DNA of 41,887 nucleotides from Candidatus Woesearchaeota archaeon (GTDB lineage: Archaea > Nanobdellota > Nanobdellia > SCGC-AAA011-G17 > JACPNG01): the NCBI GenBank assembly GCA_018303365.1, contig JAGVYI010000005.1:1-41887 (forward strand), given 5' to 3'. Position 1 is the stretch's first letter, and each line of letters begins with the position of its first letter. Positions 15,701 to 23,774 of the stretch are shown here, piece after piece. The translations under genes and the position numbers were made by a program. Under the pieces are notes generated by a model. The model ran no database searches. It was given only the letters and a program-made list of their open reading frames with translations, and was not told the DNA's origin.

Positions 15701-15961
15701 TTAACCAATCACCTCAACGGTTGTTCCTATAGACTGACCAGGAAGACCCCGCTCAAACCTTGCACGTATAGCCCCGCTGTTTCCATGAATTCTAATAACT
15801 TTCCCCTCAATCTTCTTGCCGCCAGGAGTTGTCCAGACAACCATTTTATCAATAAGCGAAGATGCTGATTCTTTAGAATTGACTCCATCAACAAACAGAA
15901 TCATCTGGGAAGTGTCTTGGGTCTTATGGCTTCCACGAAAACCAACAACAGTAGCCTTCAT
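15701..15961 (-). CDS. rpl35ae: Large-subunit ribosomal protein L35Ae (eL33)
   Basis: 86 residues, typical archaeal size. Family motifs include VVGFRGSHKTQ, VVWTTPGGKKIEGKVIRIHG and SGAIRARFERGLPGQSIGT. A box A-like CTTTTTAAAG element near 15984-15993 lies about 27 nt upstream of the ATG, so the mRNA is probably leaderless. It heads a two-gene unit with rpl10e. Confidence 0.95.
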   Translation of the reverse strand: MKATVVGFRGSHKTQDTSQMILFVDGVNSKESASSLIDKMVVWTTPGGKKIEGKVIRIHGNSGAIRARFERGLPGQSIGTTVEVIG

Positions 15962-15970
15962 AACCCTAAG

Positions 15971-16160
15971 TCCCTAAAGGCGCTTTAAAAAGTTTTCTCT
16001 GCTGTTTCTCAAGATGGTATTAGTAAAGGTCTAGGGTCAACTATTAAATTTAGTAGTTGTTAAATGCCTTTTGAGCTACGAAGTTCTCAAAAGTTTCGAC
16101 GGAAAGTTAAATTTAAGTTTTCAAATAAATTCAAGAGTTAGCGAGTGTATCCTTTAGGGA
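15971..16160. other. Non-coding stretch with nested inverted repeats (candidate structured RNA)
   Basis: The ~260-nt gap between rpl35ae and the 90-aa gene has no ORF. A perfect 10-bp inverted repeat, TCCCTAAAGG (15971-15980) and CCTTTAGGGA (16151-16160), encloses two local stem-loops. One is CTTTTGAG/CTCAAAAG (16068-16075 with 16086-16093, 10-nt loop). The other is a near-perfect 22-nt palindrome at 16038-16059. Together they could form a closed multibranch RNA. Caution: the 5' arm overlaps the rpl35ae promoter region, the stretch is AT-rich, and a 10-mer match of this kind can arise by chance at the percent level. Confidence 0.35.
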
Positions 16161-16220
16161 ATTCTCTCCGTTGAAGCGAACAAGGTGAGCAATTTAGGAA
16201 AACAGAAAGGGAAAGAAAGA

Positions 16221-16493
16221 TTATAATTCTAAGTCTTTTGGAAGAATTGCAACTGCATATCCTTGACCTAAAGCAACTTCTAAAAATCCGTAATCAAACC
16301 TATTTCCAGTTTGATATTGTGGATGACTTGATTTTACAACTCTAGGAACCAATTTTCCTTGTGATGCATAAGGTTCTATAGTATCTGGAACCATTTGAGC
16401 AACAATATATTTTCTTCCAATGTCCTGGTGCGCTGTACTTACTGTTTCTTCCAAAACCGTATTACCTCTTCTAACAAGTGACTTATCGTCCAT
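16221..16493 (-). CDS. Orphan 90-aa protein
   Basis: 90 residues starting at ATG 16493. TTTATATA on the minus strand is centred 26 nt upstream, so a leaderless start is well supported. The sequence (for example NRFDYGFLEVALGQGYAVAI) suggests a compact beta-containing fold; there is no cysteine pair, membrane segment or known motif. It is isolated between the non-coding stretch and a gene remnant. Confidence 0.6.
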   Translation of the reverse strand: MDDKSLVRRGNTVLEETVSTAHQDIGRKYIVAQMVPDTIEPYASQGKLVPRVVKSSHPQYQTGNRFDYGFLEVALGQGYAVAILPKDLEL

Positions 16494-16515
16494 AAAATTA
16501 GTAACTTAGAAGTAG

Positions 16516-16523
16516 TATATAAA
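16516..16523 (-). promoter_or_regulatory. Box A of the 90-aa gene
   Basis: TTTATATA on the minus strand, 26 nt before ATG 16493. Confidence 0.55.
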
Positions 16524-16561
16524 TCTTTTGGTTTGACTTGCCTATCCCACTATTTTTCTAA

Positions 16562-16750
16562 CTTTCTACAGAGCCCGATAGATGGAATGATTTAAAATTA
16601 GATGAAGTTGAAGTGAGAATCGGAGACACAGTTTATTTAAACACTGTTGCTGAACAGCAAGTATTAGAATTAGCACAAAATCAATTTGATGGTTATTTAA
16701 AAGATATTCTTGAATACAAGCAGCAAAAGGCTGTTGATTTAATTAAGTAA
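16562..16750 (+). pseudogene. 3' remnant of a gene without a usable start
   Basis: The frame is open from just after a TAA at 16559 to TAA at 16748-16750 and reads as real protein: LSTEPDRWNDLKLDEVEVRI, then GDTVYLNTVAEQQVLELAQN and a helical end ILEYKQQKAVDLIK. No ATG or TTG occurs before it; the first GTG is internal. The amphipathic ending and amino-acid mix look coding, so I read it as a truncated gene. The family is not recognised. A small hairpin follows at 16755-16779. Confidence 0.4.
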
Positions 16751-16754
16751 ATCT

Positions 16755-16779
16755 TTCAGGTTCTATCTTTTAGCCTGAA
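16755..16779 (+). terminator. Hairpin after the gene remnant
   Basis: TTCAGG (16755-16760) pairs with CCTGAA (16774-16779) around a 13-nt loop, starting 5 nt after the remnant's stop codon. The stem is short and no strong T-run follows, so this is a weak call. Confidence 0.25.
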
Positions 16780-16858
16780 TTCTGAATTAGACATAATTTC
16801 TGTTAAATCGAAAAGAATTACAACGATCGATGGTTTATACTTGCAGTTTATTTACGCC

Positions 16859-18673
16859 CTAATATCCAAGAAGAATCTCAACCTTCTCACCATAAAGGCG
16901 TTTAAGGTCTTCAAAAATACGCTCTTGAATAAATACCTTGTCAGGAATTTTGGTTTGGGTTAAGTGTTTTTCAAGCTCATCAAGAGAACTCTTTACCACA
17001 TTATGAAGACCGCCTTCAACAATATCGGCCTTCTTTATATCCTCGCGCTTTTGTAGATTTCCAGTAATAAACGCAACATTGTCAAGAAGCATAATTTCAC
17101 CAAAGTTATTACCATACTTGAATCGGATTTTTGCCCTCTCGATATCAAGCCCTTTCCTTCTCTGGATATACTCTACCATCCCTTTGATAAAAACTCTTGC
17201 CTCCTTGTGAACCTTATCAATTTCCTGTTTAGAGATCTTCTTGGTATCATAATCTCTTTTTGCCTTTAAAATAAGCCTGAATGTGCGTAAATATTGTTCA
17301 GGCACCTTGCCTTCATCAACAAGAATAGACTTAAAGTCTTTCTCAATCTTGTTAAGATTGGGCTCTTTTTGGGTAGTTACATAGATAGCATCACGTACAA
17401 TCCTAATGCAACGGTCATAAGTCTCAAGAACGCTTCTGCCATAACTCTTCTTCTCAATCTGATTAAAAAGCTTCTTTATCCTCTTAAGGTAATCTTCAAC
17501 GTCTTTAAGAAGGTTGTCAATTTCCTTTCCTGAAATATTCTTGATTTTACCATGCTCAACATCTTTAAAATACTGGATAAGGCGCATAAGTATATCTACA
17601 TAACGCTTTTCAAGAAGTCTCTCCTTTTTGACAAAAATATCATCAAGAAGCTTGACAGTCTCCTTAGGAGTCGGAGGAGGAATTCCGTAAAGCATAATCG
17701 CTGCCTGAGCAGGATTAAGGGCAGCATAATACAAGTCTTCACCAACAACACTCAAAAGCTTGTGGCGTGTCCTGTCAACAAGACGCTCACCAATATCCAT
17801 ATTCATGTCAATAGCCTCTGGAGAGGGTTTAATGCGGCCCATCTGAAGAAGAAGCTTCCAAGGCATAAAGGTTCCACGATCATAAAGAGGAACACCATCA
17901 CGAAGGAAAGTAAATATAACTGGATTTGCATCCTTTATATTATCCCAAAAATCAGTGAGGATATAAGTCTGCACATGAAAGGACGCTTGAACACCTGCAA
18001 GGCGCCCGGCATCAAAACCCATCCCCTGAATAATAGCCCGGAGTTTATCTTTAAGCTCAACTCGAGGCATTTTTTTAACATCAGTATCATCAACAACAAC
18101 ATAGATATCAATATCATGGGGGTTTGCATCCCCCCTAAACAATGACCCTGCAGCAACATAACTGACAATGTATCTGTCAAACTTTTTTATAGCCATCTCT
18201 TTATGGATTTCGGCAGCCTTTAGCGCACCAAGAATGCCTTTATCATATAAGATAGAGCCAGTACCAATAAGGTGAAGAATTTCATACTTTGCATCAAAGC
18301 AGTATTCTTTAAGCTCAGAAAGAATAATTAGGTTTAGTTTAATGTTCTTATCAATCTTTGGTGCTATCTCCTCAATAATGCGCGCATATTTCTCCTTAAA
18401 CTCGTACTTATTTAGTTTTCCTGTATCGCCATCATTTAAAAGAACAAGAACAGGAAGCTGCTCTCTGCGCTCCTTTTTCTCTGCATCGCTCAGCTTTTTT
18501 TCCTCTTCAACAGGCAAAGGCTCTGGAGGAAGAAGTTCAACACCAATAATAACCTCGCCGCATTTTTTAAGAACTTCCTTCTTGAATTTGTCAAGTTGCT
18601 CTTTAAGTTTCTTAAGCTTCTCCTCTACTTCAGGAGGCATCTTAAGAGTGGGCTGCTGGGAAAAGTCATTCAT
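16859..18673 (-). CDS. Pol beta-type nucleotidyltransferase with helical (HEPN-like) and C-terminal extensions (long paralogue)
   Basis: 604 residues from ATG 18673; an in-frame ATG at 18706 would add 11, but it lies at or before the predicted transcription start. In order: a charged N-terminal coil; a domain at ~70-150 (LPVLVLLNDGDTGKLNK); the nucleotidyltransferase core with AAGSLFRGDANPHDIDIYVV, giving G-S and D-x-D; a helical HEPN-like region with RIKPSPEAID, PPTPKETVKLLDDIF and ISGKEIDNLL shared with the 9-kb protein; and a further ~200-residue helical extension. All visible catalytic residues are intact. The gene is divergent from the MoxR/VWA pair. The substrate is unknown. Confidence 0.8.
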   Translation of the reverse strand: MNDFSQQPTLKMPPEVEEKLKKLKEQLDKFKKEVLKKCGEVIIGVELLPPEPLPVEEEKKLSDAEKKERREQLPVLVLLNDGDTGKLNKYEFKEKYARIIEEIAPKIDKNIKLNLIILSELKEYCFDAKYEILHLIGTGSILYDKGILGALKAAEIHKEMAIKKFDRYIVSYVAAGSLFRGDANPHDIDIYVVVDDTDVKKMPRVELKDKLRAIIQGMGFDAGRLAGVQASFHVQTYILTDFWDNIKDANPVIFTFLRDGVPLYDRGTFMPWKLLLQMGRIKPSPEAIDMNMDIGERLVDRTRHKLLSVVGEDLYYAALNPAQAAIMLYGIPPPTPKETVKLLDDIFVKKERLLEKRYVDILMRLIQYFKDVEHGKIKNISGKEIDNLLKDVEDYLKRIKKLFNQIEKKSYGRSVLETYDRCIRIVRDAIYVTTQKEPNLNKIEKDFKSILVDEGKVPEQYLRTFRLILKAKRDYDTKKISKQEIDKVHKEARVFIKGMVEYIQRRKGLDIERAKIRFKYGNNFGEIMLLDNVAFITGNLQKREDIKKADIVEGGLHNVVKSSLDELEKHLTQTKIPDKVFIQERIFEDLKRLYGEKVEILLGY

Positions 18674-18723
18674 TTTCTGTGAAAGTCTCCAAGAACTTTT
18701 AAACATTTTGGTAAACCAAACCC

Positions 18724-18731
18724 TTATAAAA
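18724..18731. promoter_or_regulatory. Palindromic TATA element shared by two divergent genes
   Basis: TTATAAAA (CTTATAAAAT context) reads as a TATA box on both strands. Rightward it predicts a start near 18754, seven nt before the MoxR ATG. Leftward it predicts a start near 18701, giving the nucleotidyltransferase a short leader with GGAG. The gap is too small for two separate promoters, so expression of the two units may be linked. Confidence 0.45.
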
Positions 18732-18760
18732 TCTTTCGTTGTGCGTAATCTGGGTCACCA

Positions 18761-19729
18761 ATGAAAATCTTGCAGTTCTCTGATATAGTCGGTCAGGAAG
18801 AGGCAAAGTTACAGCTCAGATCAGCGCTACTGATGCAAAGAAACATCATCATTGTAGGCCCTCCAGGGGTTGGAAAGACAACCTTAGCAAGAAATATTGC
18901 AAGGCTTCTTCCAGAAACAGTCGTAACCAGAGATATCTTTGGAAATCCAACCCAAAAAAAGAAAACAATGAGAGGAGAGCAGCGTTTTGTTAGGGTACAG
19001 GGGTCACCAGACCTGACAGTTGAAGACCTCATTGGAGATATTGACCCTCTTAAGGCTCTAAAATACGGACCCTTTTCAAAAGAAGCATTCACCCCCGGAA
19101 AGATATTCAAAGCGCACCAAGGGGTCCTCTTCTTTGACGAATTAAATCGCTGCCCTGAAAAACTCCAAAACGCACTTCTCCAGGTTCTTGAGGAAAAGAA
19201 AGTGACAATAAGTAATTTCGATGTTGACATCCCTGCTGATTTTATATTTATTGGAACAATGAACCCAGAAGATTTCACAGGAACAGAAAGACTCTCAGAA
19301 GTGCTTCTGGACAGGTTTGATATGATTTACATGAGCTATCCAAAAACAATTGAAGATGAGAAAAAAATCATTATTACAAAGGCAAAAAAGCAAAAAGGTA
19401 TTGGCTTTCCTGACAACCTGTTGCTTTTAACTCTTACATTCATTCGGGAACTTAGGGAGCACAAAGACCTTGAAAGGGTTCCATCTGTAAGAGCATCACT
19501 TGGCTTATATGAAAGAGCACAGGCAAACGCATTTTTGAATGGAAAAAAGACAGTTACAACTGAAGACATAAAAGAAGCGCTTATTTCTGTTCTCGCCCAC
19601 CGCATCCGTTTCACTCCAAGAGTAAAATACCTGACAACCCCTGAAAAGTTCGTAAAAACAAATTTTGAAAAATTTCTTGAAAACCAGCGAGAAGAGATCC
19701 AACCAGAGCAAAGGGGTGATGGTCCGTAG
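18761..19729 (+). CDS. MoxR-family AAA+ ATPase
   Basis: 322 residues. Walker A GPPGVGKTT (residues 33-41), Walker B VLFFDELNR (122-130), sensor 1 GTMNPEDFTG, arginine finger LLDRFD and sensor 2 in RVPSVRASLGLYERA are all present, along with the ChlI/MoxR insert before Walker B (GPFSKEAFTPGKIF). MoxR ATPases act as chaperones that assemble or activate other proteins together with VWA partners. The partner is encoded immediately downstream with an 11-nt overlap. Chelatase subunit I proteins are related, but no chelatase large subunit is nearby. Confidence 0.92.
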   Translation: MKILQFSDIVGQEEAKLQLRSALLMQRNIIIVGPPGVGKTTLARNIARLLPETVVTRDIFGNPTQKKKTMRGEQRFVRVQGSPDLTVEDLIGDIDPLKALKYGPFSKEAFTPGKIFKAHQGVLFFDELNRCPEKLQNALLQVLEEKKVTISNFDVDIPADFIFIGTMNPEDFTGTERLSEVLLDRFDMIYMSYPKTIEDEKKIIITKAKKQKGIGFPDNLLLLTLTFIRELREHKDLERVPSVRASLGLYERAQANAFLNGKKTVTTEDIKEALISVLAHRIRFTPRVKYLTTPEKFVKTNFEKFLENQREEIQPEQRGDGP

Positions 19730-20867
19730 CATACAAAGACAAGAAGAGATTTATGAGGTAGAAGGTACCCTTAGCTCACAAAGTGAAGAGGATAAACTTC
19801 TTCATTCTGTTCTTGATGGAGAAAATACAACTGAGGGACGTATAATTAAAAATGCGCTAAACCAAGGCATCTCATCGTTCAACCCCGACTTTCTATTTGA
19901 ACAACTGGTAACGAATTACAACATTGCAAAAAATATTTACGGAGAGAAAATCCTACAGGAAGTAGTGGGAGATGAAAAAGACATCCGGTTTCCAGAGAAC
20001 AGGAAAAAAATCAGAAAAAACATTGAAGATCTATTCTTCCAGATGAAAAAGCAGGGCCTGCTTGGAAAAGAACTGGATATCACACAAAAGGGAATCCGAT
20101 TGGCATCATTGATTTTGTATACTGAAGAGCTTTCTCAGCTTGAAGCAAAAGGTTTTCGTGGGGAACACATGCACAAAAGAAAAAGCCATTATGGAGAACC
20201 AACAGACATAAAGAGATTTCACAAAGGAGATAGGTATAAGGACATAGCCATTAGAGAATCACTTAGCCTTGCAGTACGGCGCAGGCACAAGAATTTGGAA
20301 AAAGAAGACTTGCTTGCTAGAAAAAGACAAGACAGAGGAAGAGTAAATATTATATACGCTTTGGACGCGTCAGGCTCGATGAAGGGGGAAAAGATTGAAA
20401 TGTGTAAAAAAGCAGGAATCGCCCTTGCCCACCACGCAATTGAACAAAAAGACAAGGTAGGTCTTCTCATTTTTGGAACAAAAGTAGAAGAAGCGCTTCA
20501 TCCAACACATGATTTTGCGCTTTTGCTTGAAAAAATAGCAGGCATTACACCAAAAAAAGAAACGAATCTTTCACAGACAATACTAAAGACTATTGAACTT
20601 TTTACAGGCCTTGAAGGAACAAACCACCTTATATTAATTACAGATGCCCTACCAACAGTTGGCGAATCGCCAGAAAAAGATACTATTGAAGCAACATCAA
20701 AAGCCCACACAGCTGGAATAACAGTATCTGTAATCGGTATTCACCTTGATAAAAAGGGAGAAGAACTCGCAAGAGAAATAGCCGCTGTTGGAAATGGAAC
20801 GTTCAGGATTGCAACAAGCCCAAAGCAGCTTGATGTACTTGTGCTTGAGGATTATTATGCTTTATAA
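19719..20867 (+). CDS. VWA-domain protein, MoxR partner
   Basis: 382 residues from ATG 19719, preceded by GGGGTG and overlapping the ATPase gene by 11 nt; the longer frame from 19665 is not needed. Residues 1-~150 are helical and charged. A basic linker (VRRRHKNLEKEDLLARKRQD) leads to a von Willebrand A domain at ~208-382 with a complete MIDAS: DASGSMKG (216-223), the threonine in KKETNLSQT and ITDALPTVG. It should bind a divalent ion and recruit the substrate for the MoxR ATPase. The substrate protein is not apparent; the divergent nucleotidyltransferase is one candidate by position only. Confidence 0.9.
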   Translation: MVRSIQRQEEIYEVEGTLSSQSEEDKLLHSVLDGENTTEGRIIKNALNQGISSFNPDFLFEQLVTNYNIAKNIYGEKILQEVVGDEKDIRFPENRKKIRKNIEDLFFQMKKQGLLGKELDITQKGIRLASLILYTEELSQLEAKGFRGEHMHKRKSHYGEPTDIKRFHKGDRYKDIAIRESLSLAVRRRHKNLEKEDLLARKRQDRGRVNIIYALDASGSMKGEKIEMCKKAGIALAHHAIEQKDKVGLLIFGTKVEEALHPTHDFALLLEKIAGITPKKETNLSQTILKTIELFTGLEGTNHLILITDALPTVGESPEKDTIEATSKAHTAGITVSVIGIHLDKKGEELAREIAAVGNGTFRIATSPKQLDVLVLEDYYAL

Positions 20868-20912
20868 GTAAAAACCCAATATTTTTAAGGACAGTAAAAT
20901 CTAACAACTTTC

Positions 20913-20985
20913 GGGCCCGTGGTCTAGTGGCTATGACATCACCCTTACACGGTGAGGGTCCCAGGTTCGAATCCTGGCGGGCCCA
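20913..20985 (+). tRNA. tRNA-Val (UAC)
   Basis: 73 nt, no intron, no encoded CCA. The acceptor GGGCCCG pairs with CGGGCCC plus discriminator A. The anticodon stem TCACC/GGTGA closes loop CTTACAC, anticodon TAC. The T-arm is CCAGG-TTCGAAT-CCTGG. A box A-like ATTTTTAAGG lies 23-32 nt upstream. Its 3' side borders the GC-rich foreign island, but no duplicated tRNA end was found beyond it. Confidence 0.95.
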
Positions 20986-21057
20986 TTTAATTATTAAAAG
21001 AAATAGACATTTGATTCTAACAAAAACTCTAAGACCACATTTAAAGTCTATGACAGC

Positions 21058-21273
21058 TTATCTTCTTGTAAGTCTCCAGCCGCTCCTCAGCAACTGAACA
21101 TGCTGCTGCTGCAATTCTTGGGGAAGCAGGCTGTAGCGGGACGCCAGGGATTCCATATCGCGCAGGTATTGGTAAAGATGGTCCATGGCATCTTCAGCCC
21201 GCTTCCGCCCGCGACTCTTTGGGCTCAAAGCCAAAGCTGAACCCTTGCCATCAGTTGACTTTTGCAGGTTCAC
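21058..21273 (-). CDS. Small basic protein in a GC-rich island
   Basis: 71 residues from GTG 21273, chosen because AAAGGAGGG sits at ideal spacing upstream, the strongest Shine-Dalgarno in the window and bacterial in style; a frame extending to 21348 has no such support. The protein is basic (KSRGRKRAEDAMDHLYQY) with a helical, glutamine-rich end (LLPQELQQQHVQLLRSGWRL). A long palindrome lies upstream. The GC content is visibly much higher than in surrounding genes. No family was recognised. Confidence 0.5.
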   Translation of the reverse strand: MNLQKSTDGKGSALALSPKSRGRKRAEDAMDHLYQYLRDMESLASRYSLLPQELQQQHVQLLRSGWRLTRR

Positions 21274-21312
21274 GCGATTCCCTCCTTTTTCTGTTAAGTG
21301 CCTACAGCCGTG

Positions 21313-21334
21313 AATTTGCTCAGTTGAGCAAATT
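21313..21334. promoter_or_regulatory. 22-bp palindrome, candidate operator
   Basis: AATTTGCTCA, two bases GT, then TGAGCAAATT: perfect 10-bp arms. It lies between two divergently transcribed frames of the GC-rich island, upstream of both, which is where a dimeric repressor would bind. Confidence 0.5.
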
Positions 21335-21393
21335 TCAGAATTTTGCAAAAATGCGAAAAGCTAATATTCCAGAAAAACTACATTATTGTTAAG

Positions 21394-21895
21394 ATGACCG
21401 CTGAGAAGCCCCGCCGTCGCATCACTCCGGCAGACCGGCCAGAATAAAGGCCAGAGGTGCTGCAAGAGTGGCAGGAGCGAGAGCGCTATCTTGTTGAAGA
21501 GATTGGTATTAGCTACCATGCCGCCCACCAGAAGATTGCCGAGGAGTATTCGACTTCTTCGCATACTGTTTGGCGACATCTCCGAGGTGTCAAACATTCT
21601 CCCCAAGTACTCCCTACCGAGAGAGACTCGTCAGTGACGAGGCATCAAGACCCCGTGACGCGTTCTACAAGCGTTTCAAGTACAACCCCGCCCAGTTCAT
21701 CGCTCCTCTCTACCACAGCCCCCTGATGAGGCGCTGTCTCTTGAGGAGCTGTCTGTCCGCCTACACGAAGCCCATGGCTACCTCCCACGGCTCTACACCT
21801 TGGAACGCCTTGCTGAGCAGGGCAATCCAAAAACTGGAGAGAAGGTACTGGAAAGGGTCTGTGATAATCCTCCGCTTTACGGTTTTCTTAAATAA
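21394..21895 (+). pseudogene. Degraded GC-rich gene with an HTH-like segment
   Basis: Coding-looking sequence spread over three frames. From ATG 21394 it reads MTAEKPRRRITPADRPE, hits TAA at 21445, and continues in the same frame as EERYLV-type helices (RERYLVEEIGISYHAAHQKI, then SHTVWRHLRG), an HTH-like pattern. After ~21590 the best frame shifts (RPRDAFYKRFKYNPAQFIAP), then shifts again (EALSLEELSVRLHEAHGYLP ... DNPPLYGFLK) to TAA at 21893-21895. At least one stop and two frameshifts are needed, so it is broken unless the sequence contains errors. Its GC content is far above the neighbours', indicating transfer or chimeric assembly. Confidence 0.6.
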
Positions 21896-22023
21896 AATTC
21901 GGCCAGGAAACAGGGGATGTCAAGAAACAAATATCGACTTTTAATAAAGGAAAAGTTTAGACTAGACACCCCTCCTTACACCTTGAATAATTCCTGAGAT
22001 AGAGTTGTCTCTACGCCATTGAA

Positions 22024-22056
22024 AACCTCTTTTTATTGTAAAAAAGTAAAGAGGTT
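22024..22056. terminator. Hairpin at the end of the RNA polymerase operon
   Basis: AACCTCTTT (22024-22032) and AAAGAGGTT (22048-22056) form a 9-bp stem with a 15-nt loop. It lies about 40 nt beyond the rps7 stop. The stronger T-run (GTTTTTT) follows on the plus strand and a shorter TTTT on the minus strand, so it could end transcripts arriving from either side. Confidence 0.5.
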
Positions 22057-22098
22057 GTTTTTTAAAAGTGTTTTCTTTTGAGAATTAGTCGGATAACA

Positions 22099-22686
22099 CT
22101 ATCGTGAAGCATCAGCTTGACGTTCCAATTCAAGTTTCTTTGCAATAGCACTGCTTTTATTGTCAGACTCGTAAGCCTTAACAATCTCGTCAGCAAGACA
22201 GGCAACAATCTTTCTTTTTGTATTGAAAGACTTTTGATATGCCCCCTGAACCATTTGTCTAAGAACAATATCTATACGGCGCTGAGGAGCACACTCAACA
22301 GCCTGTGGATACTTTGCACCACCATACTCAATGGTTGTAATTTCTTCTCTTGGAGCTGCATTCTCAATGGCCCGGATAAATACCTCAACAGGGTTTTTTT
22401 TCAACTGTTTTTCAATAATAGAAAAAGCCTCTTCGACAATTTTGTATACTTTAGTTGCCTTGCCTGTATTGTGGCCAGAAGACATTTTGTGTTTTTTCCC
22501 GCGATGACCAGCAACCATTAGTTTATTCATCAAACGCTCAACAACGGGTGTTCGTGACTTGTGAAACTGCTGAACAACATTTCGTCCTCCGGTTCTTGGA
22601 ACAAGAATAGGGTTAAGATTAAGATAAGGCTTTAACCCAATGTCCTGCACATCAAAAGACATATCCCACTTATTGAATATTTTCAT
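22099..22686 (-). CDS. rps7: Small-subunit ribosomal protein S7 (uS7)
   Basis: 195 residues, typical for archaeal S7. Recognisable by [60 protein letters not shown] and the ending [20 protein letters not shown]. It nucleates the 30S head with 16S rRNA. It overlaps rps12 by 4 nt and is the last gene of the operon here; the elongation-factor genes that often follow in archaea are absent, and a hairpin ends the unit. Confidence 0.96.
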   Translation of the reverse strand: MKIFNKWDMSFDVQDIGLKPYLNLNPILVPRTGGRNVVQQFHKSRTPVVERLMNKLMVAGHRGKKHKMSSGHNTGKATKVYKIVEEAFSIIEKQLKKNPVEVFIRAIENAAPREEITTIEYGGAKYPQAVECAPQRRIDIVLRQMVQGAYQKSFNTKRKIVACLADEIVKAYESDNKSSAIAKKLELERQADASR

Positions 22687-23120
22687 CTTCTTCCCTTCTC
22701 AATCTTGCCACGAACAAGGGCATTAAGGCTTTGGTCATTAACCTTAATTACTTGCCAGCGGATACCGGCAAGGTCTCCTTTTGCACGCCCCATTTTACCA
22801 CCAATACACTCGACAATCACTTCGTCGTGTTCATTAATCATCTTTATTGCATTATTTCCAGGAGCAAAAACACCGATTTGTTTGCCATTTTTTATCAATT
22901 GAACCTTAACACACTTTCGCATTGCCGAATTTGGTTGTTTTGCTTCCCTTTGAAACTTTTCAAGAACAATGCCCTTCGCTTGATGTGCTCCACGCAACGG
23001 GTCAGACTTTGCTTTAAGGTTAAGTATTCGCCTCTTGTACCATTTTTTCTGCCAACGAGCCTTCTTTCTGCGGCTTTTCAATTTTTTTGCTGCATTGATT
23101 CCTGTAACTTTCTTTCCCAT
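22683..23120 (-). CDS. rps12: Small-subunit ribosomal protein S12 (uS12)
   Basis: 145 residues, archaeal/eukaryotic S23-type length. Signature [20 protein letters not shown] and the decoding-centre region [18 protein letters not shown] are intact. It lines the A site in the 30S subunit. The start lies 1 nt after the nusA stop, and it overlaps rps7 by 4 nt. Confidence 0.96.
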   Translation of the reverse strand: MGKKVTGINAAKKLKSRRKKARWQKKWYKRRILNLKAKSDPLRGAHQAKGIVLEKFQREAKQPNSAMRKCVKVQLIKNGKQIGVFAPGNNAIKMINEHDEVIVECIGGKMGRAKGDLAGIRWQVIKVNDQSLNALVRGKIEKGRR

Positions 23121-23121
23121 C

Positions 23122-23526
23122 TTATACCACTTTAATGATTATTGGAAAATAATGAGCGACAATGCGCTGAATGTATTTTAGGCGATGTCTATCCCTGCCG
23201 ATAATATAGGCCTTTTCAACGCTTTTGACCTCAATACAAATCTCCTGCTCAGACGATTTATAAATTTTGCCCTTGATAGGAGCTATAAGGTTAGCAATGA
23301 ACTCTAAAGGATCATCATCAAATTCAACAATACGAATTTTCTTACGAAGCATCTTAGCAAGGCGGCTCACATTAGTTCCCCTCTTTCCGATTGCTCTGCC
23401 ACCTTTGCCAGGCATAACAATAAAGAGGGCTTCACCATTAAGAAAGCAATTCTTTGGAGGAACATGGGTAACGCCCTCAAACGCATTTATATAATCGATC
23501 TCTTGCCTTGTAAGTATTTGCCTCAT
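23122..23526 (-). CDS. nusA: Archaeal NusA-like transcription factor (two KH domains)
   Basis: 134 residues. Unlike bacterial NusA it has only KH modules: first [20 protein letters not shown] (GxxG loop GKRG), second [20 protein letters not shown]. It binds RNA and is thought to act in elongation or termination. Its place between rpl30e and rps12 is the conserved archaeal order. It overlaps rpl30e by 1 nt. Confidence 0.94.
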   Translation of the reverse strand: MRQILTRQEIDYINAFEGVTHVPPKNCFLNGEALFIVMPGKGGRAIGKRGTNVSRLAKMLRKKIRIVEFDDDPLEFIANLIAPIKGKIYKSSEQEICIEVKSVEKAYIIGRDRHRLKYIQRIVAHYFPIIIKVV

Positions 23527-23774
23527 CAGTAACTTACCACACTAATAGAAAATGGCTTCTTACACATTGCCCCAACTTCAAAGCCTGAAACATTGAGTTC
23601 TCGCACCTCTATGCCTTGAAGGGAAGCCTGTCGAGTAATATCTCTCCTAGTGTTCTCATCACAACTTGCTGTGAGAAATATTTTTTTCAACTCTCCAGAA
23701 AAGAGCCGCTTCTGTGTTTGCTTGGCTCCGATAATAATTCTCTTCTCTTTTAGTGCTTTCTTAAATTCTTGCAT
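23526..23774 (-). CDS. rpl30e: Large-subunit ribosomal protein L30e (eL30)
   Basis: 82 residues, at the short end of the family (about 95-100 in many archaea). L7Ae/L30e-fold features are visible: [20 protein letters not shown], then LTASC and a late [20 protein letters not shown]. It overlaps the end of rpoA2 by 14 nt. Binding to kink-turn RNA is known for the family. Confidence 0.9.
   Translation of the reverse strand: MQEFKKALKEKRIIIGAKQTQKRLFSGELKKIFLTASCDENTRRDITRQASLQGIEVRELNVSGFEVGAMCKKPFSISVVSY

Noticed and set aside
16000-16220. RNase P or SRP RNA in the gap next to rpl35ae
   Set aside because: GGAAAGT and ACAGAAA strings are present, but spacing, GC content and the expected paired elements do not fit.
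17552-18145. 197-aa open frame antisense to the long nucleotidyltransferase gene
   Set aside because: It lies wholly inside a gene with intact motifs, lacks its own promoter or ribosome site, and reads as biased low-complexity sequence.
20913-22090. tRNA-Val as integration site of a mobile element
   Set aside because: I looked for a second copy of the tRNA 3' end (GGTTCGAATCCTGG) on the far side of the GC-rich island and found none, and no integrase gene is present.
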